The notes below the pieces were generated by a model that made no database searches, had not been told where the DNA came from, and was given only the letters and a program-made list of their open reading frames with translations. A DNA stretch of 17,486 nt from Irineochytrium annulatum (Eukaryota > Chytridiomycota > Chytridiomycetes > Chytridiales > Chytridiaceae). The DNA lies in NCBI GenBank assembly GCA_027600665.1, contig JADGJL010000594.1, positions 1 through 17,486 of the forward strand. The letters are read 5' to 3'. The position numbers and the translations under genes are program-made. Each line of letters starts with the position of its first letter. The first letter of the stretch is position 1. Below are positions 1 through 10,278 of this stretch, in pieces.

Positions 1-1
1 C

Positions 2-628
2 CCAATGTACTCCATGCCCCCGCCGCAGGGCCCCCCACCGCAGCCTGAGGACACGGGAGGTGCTATGCCGCTTCAGCCGCTTCTCACATCCTCGGGCCAT
101 GTCGTCCTGATGACTGGCAACGGCCTCATGGTGCCAACGGACCCGTACCTCTACGGCGGAGGTTACGCTCCCGCGCCGTACGTTCCGCCCATGTACATTC
201 CACCCCCGATATCGCATCACATGCACCCACACCACCAGCAACCGCACCCACATCACGGCATGATGGGCATGGGTCCCGATCAGGGGATGCCGGGGACGAC
301 GTACTACCCGGCGTACTACCCGCCCCCGCCGCCCGTCGCGGCCGCGGCGGGAGGCTCTGGCCATACGTACCATGAGTCTATTGGCGAGGGAGGCGATGGC
401 GAGGGGAATGGGGAGGGGTATGAGGAAACCGTGGAGGTCATGCCGCCTGTGAGCAGAGTGCTGGAGATTAAACACCCGGAGACGAGGAAGAAGGTCTCGG
501 TTGGGATGTTCAGCAGCGATGTGACGGTTGGGAACGAGGTTGCGGGCGAAGAGATGGACGGGGATGGGGCGGAGGGTGTTGGAAACGGCATGGACGGCCA
601 AGTTCTTGGCGAGGCGGTCGAGTGCTAG
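2..628 (+). CDS. Pro/His/Tyr-rich low-complexity protein, C-terminal part (5' end outside window)
   Basis: The frame is open from the window edge to a TAG at 626-628, so this is the C-terminal ~208 residues of a longer protein. The first ~115 residues are low complexity: PPPQ and PPP runs, a His/Pro/Met stretch (HHMHPHHQQPHPHH) and Tyr-Pro repeats (YYPAYYPPPPP). An acidic Gly/Glu region follows, then a short conserved-looking block (PVSRVLEIKHPETRKKV) and an acidic Gly/Met tail. The block loosely recalls the 'I-x-D/N-P-x-T-G/K' motif before the core of eIF4G-like translation factors, but this is too little to assign a family. The composition fits a disordered RNA-binding or condensate-forming protein; that is inference. 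The in-frame ATG at 5 is only an internal Met. I do not recognise the gene. Confidence 0.72.
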   Translation, partial: PMYSMPPPQGPPPQPEDTGGAMPLQPLLTSSGHVVLMTGNGLMVPTDPYLYGGGYAPAPYVPPMYIPPPISHHMHPHHQQPHPHHGMMGMGPDQGMPGTTYYPAYYPPPPPVAAAAGGSGHTYHESIGEGGDGEGNGEGYEETVEVMPPVSRVLEIKHPETRKKVSVGMFSSDVTVGNEVAGEEMDGDGAEGVGNGMDGQVLGEAVEC

Positions 629-1668
629 GCGGTTCGCATCGTCGATGCAGAGTTAGGGCGATAGAGAGCTGGGGTCATGTCCTTTGCTCGTCATTTGTCG
701 TTCATGAGATCGTCGGGATCACTTGCCTTGCGATCGTCGGGCACTTAGTGCCCTTGGAGCAGGCGAGAGGTTTTCTCGTTCGATTCTATACTTCTCTTTA
801 GAAACGTCGTTGTTACACTCCTCTACTTGATGTGCTTTTTGGTTTGGGTGGCGAATGTCTGCGACAGATACTTTATGGTCTGCTACACTTTCGAAGTTGA
901 CACGTATTTACGATGTTTGCCCCGCCTTCACTGGTAACCTTCACTTCTTATCATTAACTCCTTCACGTCCGTCTCGTTTGGGCCAATCGGGGCTGTTCCC
1001 TTCCACTCTCGCTTGATCGGTTTTTTTTTTTTGTCATGTCGCGATTTTGACGAGAGTTTCCAATCTTTCATCTTTAGGCCATGCTCGCCATTCTTGGTCC
1101 TAAACTTCATTTATTATTCGTTGTCAAAAGTAGTAGTTTTCTTTGCTGTTGGGATGACCGTTTCGACGGCCTTTCAGGCGGTACCTAATATAATTTTGGG
1201 TGTGATTTGCAAGATCTATTGGTTCCACCGTATAACCTTTGAGCATTGTACTTCACCACGAGTGAACCTGAAGGTTGATGAAGACTCGATGTTGGCGAGA
1301 GTATCCCAAATCTCCAGGCAATCCACCGTCAGTTTTTTCGTAGGGGTAGAAACGCTTTCTGCACAAACAGGAAATATCGGGCTTTGGTCTGCAAGACATA
1401 ATTTATACATTATTGATATTATGCAAGAGAACAGGGCATATAGACTCAAATGAAATCTAGTTCCGGATTAAGGATAGAGTGCAATTGCAATTGCGAAATG
1501 AGTCGGAGGCATCCAGCAATTAAATAATTAAATACGCAGAAGAACGTTATAAATAAACATGAAAAATTCAAGTGGGAGGGGGATCCGGTCGGGGGGATAT
1601 GAAGTGAGAAACGGTCAGCAATGTCAGGAAGAATAAACACTATGTAGAAAAAGGCCGCCGTCATCAGT
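629..1668. other. Intergenic region between convergent genes (two 3' ends)
   Basis: This ~1 kb lies between the stop of the plus-strand gene ending at 628 and the stop of the minus-strand zinc-finger gene at 1669, so it should hold both 3' UTRs. It is clearly more AT-rich than the genes and has a run of 12 T at 1021-1032. A 146-codon plus-strand open frame (1013-1453) crosses it, but its composition is like translated noncoding DNA and no family motif is visible. No tRNA or repeat array was seen. Confidence 0.6.
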
Positions 1669-4600
1669 TCAATAAGCGCCGTCGCCCAGCACATCATCCA
1701 TGATCATCCCGTCCACCATCTCGACGCCCTCGTAACTGATCCCCCGCACGCCTACGGCCCCACCGAATGCGTCGAGCCTGGAATCGCTCGCGCCCGATCC
1801 GATGCTGGCGGACCGCTGGCCGCCCGCCGACACCTCTAGCATGCCCATACCGAGGTCGCTGCCGATGGAACCCTGAGAGTGCATCCGCAGTGGCGGTGGC
1901 AACCCGCTGCCCACAGGGCCGCCGGGGATGCTGACGCCCCCGCCGAGGCTGCCAATGCCGCCGGAGCTCATAGCGGCGGACAAGGCGAGCGCGTTCCCAA
2001 TCGAGCCGCACTGATCCATCTTGCAGTGGCGTCGCAGAGCGTCGCTCCGCGCGAATCCCTTGCCACAGCCGTCGCAGACGTAAGGCCGGTCGTCGGTGTG
2101 GAGACGCATGTGCCGCTTGAGATCTAAAAAATGACAAGTAGCTTTAGTCCTTGAAGGTAAAGGGAAAGGCGCCAACGATTTGACCAACAAAAAGTAACAA
2201 AACTCACCATGATTACGCCTAAAGGTCAACCTGCAGAAGGCGCACCGGTAAGGCTTCTCGTCCGTGTGCGTCTTGAGGTGGCTCTTCAGGTTATGGACCC
2301 TCGAGAAAACCTTTGCGCAACCCTCCACCGTGCACGGGAACGGGCCCTGCCCCGCCCACGCGTTCTGGCTCGTGTATGGGATCGAGCTCGACCCCGAGGC
2401 CACCGACGTCGCGACCGAGCTCGACGTCGCGACGGAGCTCGCGATCGAGCTCGGTCGCCGGAGGAAGGTCGGGGAGCCAGGGGATGATAGGGCGGAGGGC
2501 GTGGAGGAGGTCGTGGAGGTGTTGCCGCCGGCCATGTTGGAGGGGAAGCGATGGGAGAAAGGGGACGGGTGGAAGTTGGCAGAGCCGGCCGTGGAGGGTG
2601 TGGAGAGCGACGAGGGCGGCGCCGAGCCGAACGGGTCCCCATCCGTCGCCATACGGGTGTGAGGCAGGAAGCCGAGAGAGTCTAACTCGCCGTCGACACG
2701 GTCGAAGTCCTCATCGTGGCGCTGGTCGTCCTGCGATCGGCGCGATTGCTGTTGCGGAGAGCTGAGGCCCAGGAAGGGGACGGAAATGGAGGAGGGGAGG
2801 CGGAAAGATGTTGTTGTGGGGATGACGGAGGACGAGGAGGATTTTGTCAGGCTCGGGTGGCGCGCATTGCGGGCGGGTGATGGCGCGGGGAGTTGATGAG
2901 ACGATGCGGAGGTGGTCGACGGCAAGGCGGACGGGAGGATGAGATCGAACGCGGCGTTCACGACCTTTTCGGGCTTCGAAGGGTCCTGGTGGTGGCTGTG
3001 CGGGCCAGACGGAGCCGGGGGCAGGTTGCCCATGCTGTTGCTTTTCAACTTCGACTTGAGCATGCCGAACGTGCTTTTGAACGACGCCGATATCGGGTTC
3101 GCACTCGAGGCCGCGATCGGTACGACTGGTTGCTGGCTGCCCGCGGCGCCGACGCCTGAGAGAGCCGGTGTCGAGTGCTCGTGCGACGCCATGCTGACGT
3201 CCGACCCGCCGGGTCCCACGTTCGGCATCGAGACCGCGCCAGAGACAATCATCCCACCGGGACCCCCTTGCCTTAATGGCTCCGTCGTTAAGGACCCGCC
3301 TGCCACAGTCCCAACACCACCGACGTTTGCTAGCTGCAGCCCGGCTTGGGTCGCAACGCTGCTCAGCTGCTGTAACTGCAGCTGGATCTGCTGCCGTTGC
3401 TGCAGACACCACTGAATTTGAATTTGACTCTGCATCTGCGCCCCCGCCAGCTGATCCTTTAACTGCTCCACGCTCAGCCCGCCCGCTTCCCCCGCGATTG
3501 CTCCCGCATCGCCGGTGAGAAGATGTTGCTCCATCTGCTGCTGCCGCATCAACGCCGTCTGTTGCTGGGCCAGCTGCTCCTGATTTGCGCGCTGCCGCTG
3601 AAGTAGCTGGAGCTGTAGCGCGAGAAGATGCTCGTGCTGGCGGCTCGAGGTTGGTGATATAGTCGTAGCCGGGGCGGCGGAGATGGCGGGAAAGCTATCG
3701 AGGTTGGTGGCGTTGCTTGGCACCGCGCTGGGGATGGAAGATGAGGGGATCGCTATAGGGGACATATACGACGAAGCCATGATCGCTGGTGCGAAGGCCG
3801 AGGTAGATGCAGCTGTCATCGGTATCGTCGACGGGTGTTGTAGCTGCTGTGGCTGTTGGAACGCGCGTTGCTGTTGCTGCTGCGAAGCCGCGAGTATTTG
3901 TTGCTGAAGAAGCTGCTGCTGCTGCTGTTGGAACTGCTGCTTCTGGTGGTGTTGCTCAATCTGATCCTGCTGGTGCTGCTGCATCATCATCATCATTTGC
4001 TGCTGCTGTTGCTGGAATGCGATGTTGCGAGCGTGCGCCTGGGCTTTGGCTAACGCGAGTGCCCGTGCCTTTTTCCGAGCCTCATCCTGGTCGTTCTATT
4101 GCGGGCGGATGAACAATGTTAGGTGTTGCACTGCAAATATACGTAAAGAATCAGCACTAACGCCAGCTCCTTGACCGTTTTGTCCCGGTGCAGCAGCGTG
4201 CGTAAGATGAATCATGGATTCGTGTTGGGGGCTGGCCTGTTGTGGCGGGAATCCATATCCAGCCAAACCTGCCTCCTCCTGCTGGGCTTGGCCGTTGCCT
4301 GGCTCTTCTCTGTGCACCCGCATCATCATATGCGGGGCACCCCCACCAACACCGCCAAACTCGACCCCTACGCCCCTTATCATGGGCGTTGGCGTCGAAA
4401 GGGATCTCGGCCTCCCCGGGCCAGCGATGATTGGCCGCTGGTGCATCGGAACCGCGTTGATGGCGTGCTCGGCGGATGACACCGATTCAGCGTACCCAGA
4501 GTCCGAAGGCGGTGCTGGGGTACTCTGCTTATCATTCAAGCCGATATGTCCAACGCCGGCTCCCGTTGATAGCGTGAGGCCCTCGATGCCGACGAGGGAG

Positions 4601-5539
4601 TCCGGTGAAAGGATGGAATAGCGGTCCGTAGCCGTGCTGCCCGAGTGGATCGACGCCGAGGAGGAGTTGTTCAACTTCTGGCCGGGAACGTTGGCGTCCG
4701 GGGGGCTTTCGAGCATTTCCTCAAGGTAGGAAGGGTTTTGCACATTTGGGTTCATGGGCTGCCTCCTATGGCTCACCATGCCGTCCAGTATTGATACACC
4801 CTGGCCTCCCATTAGCAGCAGGTGTTCGGCCATGGCGTCGACGGCATGATGTTGGACGAACGCCGGCCCGCTGCTATTGCTGCTGCTTCGGCTACGGACA
4901 CTTCAAAAGGACAACGTCGGCATTAGCGACGCATTCGATTGCTCCCAATCCCCACGTCTCCGTCCTTCCCGCATATTCCCGCACCCGTCCTCACTTTAAC
5001 TAGCGCCGCATCCGAGTTTTCACGCCCCTTCCTCTTCAAGTCCAGCCTTCCGCTCCAGTTCTCGACGTATTCGCGTTGTTACCGATCTCCAACGTCCCAA
5101 TTCTTCGTCCTCATTCGACGTAGCGCCGTATTCTAGTTCTCTCCTCATGTCCCGCCTTCCTCGCTCCACCAACCCTCCTTCCTGCAAAATCTCACCTTGA
5201 GTTATAACGCATCTCCGGCGAAGAGTCGAAGGAGATGGCCGTCGCGGTCACAGTAGTTCCCGGCGAGCTGCTCTTATGTGACACGGCCGGGGACACGAAG
5301 TATCCTCCCGTCCCGAAGCCACCGATGAGCTGAGCATTCGTCGGGAGCTGGTTCTGATCCTGCTGGTAGTCGCCCATGTACGTGTCCATGTCCTGTGACT
5401 GCGCCGGTGGGACGCCCGTGAGGGCGATCGCCGGCTTCCAGTTCGATTGCGGGTGTGGAAGATGCCGACTCCGCTGTTGCTGCAACCGGGGGACGTTCCC
5501 GCCTGGGATGACGTTCGGCGGGGACGTGTTCCCGCTCAT
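1669..5539 (-). CDS. Gln/Ser-rich C2H2 zinc-finger transcription factor, Crz1-like
   Basis: Nuclear DNA-binding regulator. The model is complement(join(1669..2123,2208..4095,4162..4900,5196..5539)), 1141 aa, with phases agreeing at all junctions. Exon 1 (1-114) is Gln/Pro-rich and holds PAIALT (36-41), fitting the calcineurin-docking PxIxIT pattern. Exon 2 (116-361) is disordered. Exon 3 opens with a basic Ala-rich helix, then polyGln/polyMet (~389-445) and long Ser/Pro/Thr-rich stretches. Three C2H2 fingers lie at 949-971 (C-x4-C), 979-999 (C-x2-C) and 1007-1029 (C-x2-C, last ligand Cys). The NLKSHLKTHTDEKPY linker and FARSDALRRH of finger 3 resemble Crz1/Prz1 calcineurin-responsive factors. 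The tail is Gly/Met-rich. The ATG at 5539 is the first in this open frame; an acceptor-like TAG at 5582-5584 leaves room for a 5' UTR exon. RRPS (Ser910) fits a PKA site. The zinc-finger class is certain, Crz1 kinship likely, and the assignment of exon 1 to this gene probable. Confidence 0.8.
2124..2207 (-). other. 84-nt intron inside zinc finger 2, in frame and stop-free
   Basis: On the minus strand it starts GTGAGT and ends TTTTTTAG, with an ACTAAAG branch-like site. Splicing restores RRNHDLKRHMRLH, giving finger 2 a normal C-x2-C-x12-H-x3-H layout. The length is a multiple of three without a stop, so retention would insert 28 residues into the finger instead of ending the protein. Confidence 0.9.
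4096..4161 (-). other. 66-nt phase-0 intron before the polyGln exon
   Basis: Minus-strand donor GTTAGT at 4161, branch CCTAAC, acceptor AATAG ending at 4096. The only in-frame stop is the TAG of the acceptor itself. Splicing joins ...QNGQGAG to NDQDEARKKARA... in the same frame. Retention would truncate the protein before the polyGln tract and all zinc fingers. Confidence 0.8.
4901..5195 (-). other. ~295-nt intron joining exon 1 to exon 2 of the zinc-finger gene
   Basis: Donor is TCAAG|GTGAGA on the minus strand (intron starts at 5195, phase 2). The acceptor is most simply GAAG ending at 4901, but several AG dinucleotides down to ~4879 lie in a run of AGC codons and all keep the frame. It is longer than the other introns here. 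The plus strand is pyrimidine-rich through most of it, so a cryptic plus-strand promoter or separate 5' gene cannot be excluded. Confidence 0.6.
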
Positions 5540-6456
5540 GGCCGGTCCCGATCGGCCAGAGGTCGCGGTGGGACCGACTGGCTAGCAAGTATGAAAATCC
5601 GTCAGTGAACCGCCTTCGGACGGCTTCGGGCGGTTCGAATGAGGTTTCCGACGACGGCACGGAAGGTGTTGTGGGTGGAGAGGAGCAGGCGACGACGGCG
5701 CCGAGGCTACAGAAAGTTATTCCTGGACTTGCTGAAGGATAAGCCCTGATTACAACCCAGCAGCCGGGAATGCCCACGTACACCGCCGGTACAAACGCCC
5801 TAAAACCGGCCGGAGTCGGCGGAGTTTAGGGTAGGGTTGGGCTGTACCAACAAAACTCACGTTTGCCCAGACAACTCGACACGCAAGATTTTTACTCCTT
5901 ATTTTACACGGGCCAAGGACGGGGCAGATGAGAAATGAACGACTTTAAGGAATAAGGAAGAAGCCCAGTTGCATTGCCTTCCGCCTGTCCCACTGCCCGC
6001 CTCGGCGCAAAAAAAAGCCCTCTTCTGCTGGCTGGTTACGTCGTTAGCCTCGTCATTTTTTATGAGAAGGTAGGGTTGTCTGTTCGGCACTGAGGAACCA
6101 AGTGTAAAATGTAAAGGATCTGTCCAGATCGGATTCTATTCTCGATATTCTCGTAAATGCTCAGGCTCGAGCTGACCTTGTGCATTGTCCACTTAGCCCC
6201 AGGTCTCATACACGCAAATAAAATTTATAAATACCTAACCAAATTACATTGTGTCATATTTAATAGTGCATAATGAACTATCTAGTAGTTGCGCAACACA
6301 AGTGAAAAAACAAACAGTACACAATATGGGCATAGGATGTTAACAAAGCACGCCCAGCGCCTCATCCTTATCATGTTATAAATGCGACACAAAAAACGTA
6401 TAACAGGTATAATATGAATAAAAAATCAATCGAAATTGAGGCCATAGCTTGCTACC
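5540..6456. other. 5' region of the zinc-finger gene and 3' region of the arrestin gene
   Basis: Both flanking genes are on the minus strand. From 5540 to ~5900 there is a plausible 5' UTR intron (minus-strand donor GTGAGT at 5860-5855, acceptor TAG at 5584-5582). It contains a short telomere-like motif, TTTAGGGTAGGGTTGGG, on the plus strand at 5825-5841. From ~6200 to 6440 the sequence is AT-rich, as expected for the arrestin 3' UTR and terminator. No convincing coding sequence or RNA gene was seen. Confidence 0.45.
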
Positions 6457-8869
6457 TCATCCATAAGGCGGCGGCTCGGAGGCCCCAACCTCCCCATCCA
6501 AGGAACTGAACATCGCCTCTTCCAACATACCCCTCAAAATTGGACTCGCGGCCGCGTTCGGTATAGGCTCCTTTATCGGCACGATCAAATCCACGCGCTC
6601 CCCAGCTCCCCTCGTCGAAACCCCGGCCGAGCTCAACCCTCCAGGGCTCTCCAGCTCCTCCTCCAAGCTGCCCGAATCCACCAAGCTGACTCTCCGCCGA
6701 TCCTCCTCCTCCCTCAGCCTCTCGTTCTCGACTCTCCTCCTCCTCTCCTCCTCCTCCCTGTCCCGCTCCCTCGCCCACTCGACCACGCGCTCCCTCTCCA
6801 TCGGGTCCTCGCTCTCGTAAGGCGGCACCCAGACGTCGTTCCCGAAGATCTTGTCGTAGTCCAGGCTCGGCATCAGGTCGGGCGTCTCCTCCAGCACCCT
6901 CTCGCACTCGCCCCGACCGACGGACGCGAGCACGCACCCGCACTCCATCACGATCGTCTTGTTGATCGTCGACAGCTCCACCCGGACCTGGAACGTGTGC
7001 CGGACCTCGACGGCCGCCTGCGGCCCGGGTCGTAGGGGCGGGAGGACGAGGGACGGGTCCGACGCCCGTGGGGTCGTCGGCGTGAAGGAGCCGCGGGTCG
7101 GGACGGCGAACTCGGCCGAGCGCTCGACGTATAGGCCGTCGCCGCCCGGGCCGGCGGACCAGGAGTCGGCGAAGGTGTGGAGTCTCCGCGCGCTCGCGCG
7201 GGAGACGGATGACGGCGGCGGAGGCGGGGCGAGGACCGAGCTTCCCGCAACCGGGGAGCTCTGGGCCGTTGTGATTCGAGGCCGAGCGGCGGGGCGGTGA
7301 CGCGCGATCGGCGGGGTATCGGGGGCCAGTGGCAGGGACGTATCGGGCGCTTGTGGCAAGGCGGACGAGGATGCGGGTTCCGGTGAGGGTTCTAGCACAG
7401 GGAAAGCGGAGGAGGAGGATGACGACGAAAGGGAGGGGGTCATGAAAGGCGTGGATGGCGCTTCTGGGGCTGATGAGGTGCTTTCGGTTCTTAAAGGGAA
7501 ACTTGGGAGGACGGATGAGAAGGGGACTGTCGGCGATGTTTCCAGGGGGTGGGACAAGGGGTCTGTAAAGTCGGCGGTTGGCGCCAATACTGGTGCCGTT
7601 GACGTGGATCCTTCCATCGTAATGGCCGTTGCGCGCGACGGTGCAGAGCTGTGACGTATAGGGGTGACGAGGGCGGCGGTGGATGAAGATGCTGAAGCGG
7701 TAGGGGTTGCAAGTGTCGGGGTTGCAGAAATCGGCGTTGGCACCTCATCGCCCCCAAACGCAGGAATTTGCGGGAATATCGATGACGTGGCAGAAGAGGC
7801 CGACGCGGACGGTGGTCGCGCCGCCGGCACATATCCGGAGAACCCCTCTGCCGTTTTCCGCCTGGGCTTGAGATCGGCCAATTCCATCTCTCCACCACCC
7901 GCTCTTGCCGACTGTGGCGGTCCTTCGTCCATGTCCCATCGCACGACCTCAACTGACGACCGTACGAGCCTCGAACCCATCGTCCCTACGCCCCGGTGTT
8001 CCTTTATCAAAAGCGACACCTTCTTTATCCGCACACCACGCGCCGCCTCCTCCCTCGCGACCGCCAACCTATATGCCAGCCTGAACGTATCCCCCGGCCC
8101 CAGGGTCGTCGCCGAGATCTCCACCTCGTACTCGATCGGCGAGTCCCCAGGGGCCGACCGCCACCGCTTCGAGTCCGGCTGAATCAGCGCGGGCAGGAGC
8201 CTCGGGTCGTACACGACGAACGGGTGGATGTCGACCTGCGCCGACCGCACCCGCTGGAACGAGAGCAGGGTCGCCGGCTCGGTCAGCTCGGCCACGAGCG
8301 TGTAGACCGACCTCGCCTCATAAGCCGTCCCGACGTTCGACCTCCCGATGCAGACGTGCGACGGCGGCAGCAGGTTCGCCACGCGGATGGCCATCCGCAC
8401 GATCTCGGACTGGTGGTCGGGCTCCGGCAGGTTGATCTGGAAGGGGATGTCGATCCGCGACTCGGGTGGGAGGGTCTCCTGGGCCGTGAGGAGCGGCGCG
8501 TCCGCGTTGACGAGGAGTCGCTCGCGGTGGATGACCTCATGCGCGTCCACGGTCGGGGCGTAGTTGCAGATGGAGCGGGCCACGAGCTTGACGACAAGGC
8601 TCGAGACCTTCAGCGGGTATCGGGCGTCGTGGATGACCTGGACGATTCCCCTGAACGAAAGGTCAGCGCATGATCAGCACTGTCTTCCTCTCCGCAAGGC
8701 CGCCGCGAGGGTGGGGCCGCGGTGCGTGATACCCGAATGGAAGTCCTCCACGATCTCGACGGGCCCCCAATCCCGGCACACACCTTACAGAGCAGGGCTC
8801 CAGGCCGTAGCATCCATTCACGAAAGAATCCATGTCCGGCAGGGGCCGGATCGTGATTTGGGGCGGCAT
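6457..8869 (-). CDS. Alpha-arrestin (ART/Ldb19-like ubiquitin-ligase adaptor) with C-terminal PPPY
   Basis: Fungal alpha-arrestins recruit Rsp5/Nedd4-type ubiquitin ligases to membrane transporters and receptors for endocytosis. Model: complement(join(6457..8650,8784..8869)), 759 aa; the start ATG at 8869 is preceded by an in-frame TGA. The N-lobe (~1-140) has DSFVNGCYGLEP, then GIVQVIHDARYPLKVSSLVV and IDIPFQINLPEP. The first part of the C-lobe (~190-269) holds LGPGDTFRLAYRLAV and KKVSLLIKEHR. About 290 Ser/Pro/Thr-rich residues then intervene before the last C-lobe block (~568-600: VEVRHTFQVRVEL...IVMECGCVLASV). A Glu/Arg-rich helix (~645-685) follows, and the protein ends PPPYG; PPPY (755-758) is a classical WW-domain ligand. 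Another candidate is VPPY near 630. RRVS (Ser684) fits a PKA site, and PKA/Snf1-type phosphorylation commonly regulates this family. The divergent neighbour is the cyclase. Family call strong; subfamily uncertain. Confidence 0.87.
8651..8783 (-). other. 133-nt intron of the arrestin gene
   Basis: The minus-strand donor is GTAAG|GTGTGT and the acceptor TTTCGTTCAG|GGG, with GCTGACC as branch site. An earlier GTAAGG would break the frame; the GTGTGT donor gives phase 2 and yields EPCSVRGIVQV, matching the arrestin N-terminal pattern. That alignment decides the donor. Confidence 0.8.
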
Positions 8870-9541
8870 CGTCGACCACGGGGCTCAAAGGCCAGGTCGG
8901 CCGAGCCGATGTCCGTGGTTTACGAGCTAGGGGTGCGGCGGAGGAAGAGAGGGCCAGCCAGCCGGGGGTCCCGTGGTCGTCGTCGATTTCGTCGCCGTCG
9001 CCGTCGCCGGGTCGTGCTCGCTTGACTGCCTGTTGAGATCCAGGCGTGTGGATCGTCCAAAAATGTTCAGCTGAAAAATTAGGGGACAAAACACAGTAAT
9101 TATTAGGAAAAAGTCCCGTCAAAGATAGCGTCGTGAATCTTTTATTTTCGAGAATCTTAACGCCCAACCCTTTTTAATTAATTTTTTTTTTTGAAGTAAA
9201 AAAGAGATACGCATGTTTTATAACGACAACTTGCTCAGGCAGGGAGACCTGCGACCTCTGCCTCCCGTTGGACCTGCATGATGATCTGCTGACTGCTAAG
9301 AACCTTGCCTTTGACCTCCATTTTCGGACACAGCTTCCACCGCACGCAACATGTTTTCGCCCGTCAAGCAAGTGACTTGGAGCCTCCGCCTTAATTCAGT
9401 GCGCTACACCGGCTCCTTACCACCATCTAACGTTGTTCGGTCTTCGTCGCAGAAAAATAATAGCATTTCCCATCCCCTAAAAGCATGTTAATCACCTTTA
9501 ACTCGCGCCCGCGGTGTCGTCACGGTTGGGGAACACATCCC

Positions 9542-9566
9542 AGTTGAAAATATAAGTTGAAAATAT
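9542..9566. repeat. Two-copy 13-nt tandem repeat
   Basis: AGTTGAAAATATA is followed immediately by AGTTGAAAATAT. It lies in AT-rich intergenic DNA; role unknown. Confidence 0.85.
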
Positions 9567-10034
9567 GGGAATTGCTTCAACCATGATTTGAAATCACCAT
9601 TTGACAGTCAGTGGACTTCCTATCGCATGCGAAGCTCGCAGTCCCCTCGAAATCCTACAAAAGCGACGCTACCGGCTCTGGTGGTTCCTTACAATCCTCT
9701 CAGGCCTATTGGCTAAGATCAAGTGTAGTATCTGTTCTTTTTAGTGTGATAACTAAAACAAGATGCATAGCATCTTTCATTATCACAATTATTTTTGAAT
9801 CGAGCCGGGGTCACCTTGCGCTTGCGTAAGGCCCCTGGCACTGGTGTCGCCGGCCTTACACTGCTGCCGGCTGACGCCGAACCTGCCTCAAATGAATTGA
9901 AAGTCTGTTATGGTGAGGGAGCCATATAGCCATAAATTGCGACTTTACGTGGTAATGGTCAGCTCATGGTCACCATAGAAAGTGCAAGTATAAGTTAGGG
10001 TCGCAGGTTGGACGACCACGTCCGATGGACCGCC

Positions 10035-10064
10035 TCAACAACTGGCTATCACGGCAGTTGTTGA
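10035..10064. repeat. Perfect 10-bp inverted repeat with 10-nt loop
   Basis: TCAACAACTG (10035-10044) and its exact reverse complement CAGTTGTTGA (10055-10064) flank a 10-nt spacer. It lies ~480 bp upstream of the cyclase start. Each arm holds a Myb-type CAACTG/CAGTTG core, so it may be a dimeric operator; a cruciform or RNA hairpin is also possible. Confidence 0.7.
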
Positions 10065-10278
10065 ACCACAGATCGGCCGTCTTCGATTATGCAAATGCAT
10101 TTAAAGTAACGAAAACCGCGACTTTTTATTCCATGTCCACCCCGATTACCGGCCTTCCCCGACCCGTCAGGCGGGAATTGGGAATTGGTGCCGATTTACG
10201 CTTGGATCGCCATGCAAAGGGTTAGCGACCTACTTTGAGATCTCCGTCGTTGTAAGGGATTTACGCGACGAGCAAGCT

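Noticed and set aside
770..795. GTTCGATTC, resembling a tRNA T-loop
   Set aside because: No pairing T stem, acceptor stem or A box at proper distance.
1013..1453. 146-codon plus-strand open frame in the convergent intergenic region
   Set aside because: AT-rich, no homology-like motif, no splice or promoter context; composition fits 3' UTR/intergenic DNA.
2264..3415. Several open frames antisense to the zinc-finger gene
   Set aside because: They mirror GC-rich Ser/Pro/Gln codons of the real gene and give Arg/Pro/Cys-biased products without domains.
3856..4053. Leu-rich hydrophobic open frame that looks like a membrane segment
   Set aside because: It is the antisense reading of CAG/CAA (polyGln) codons of the zinc-finger gene.
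7996..8673. 225-codon plus-strand open frame rich in Arg/Asp
   Set aside because: Antisense shadow of the arrestin N-lobe exon, whose motifs are clear on the minus strand.
8870..9167. Possible extra upstream arrestin exon from a minus-strand open frame starting near 9167
   Set aside because: It is in a different frame, has no arrestin features, and the ATG at 8869 already gives a complete N-terminus with an in-frame stop just upstream.
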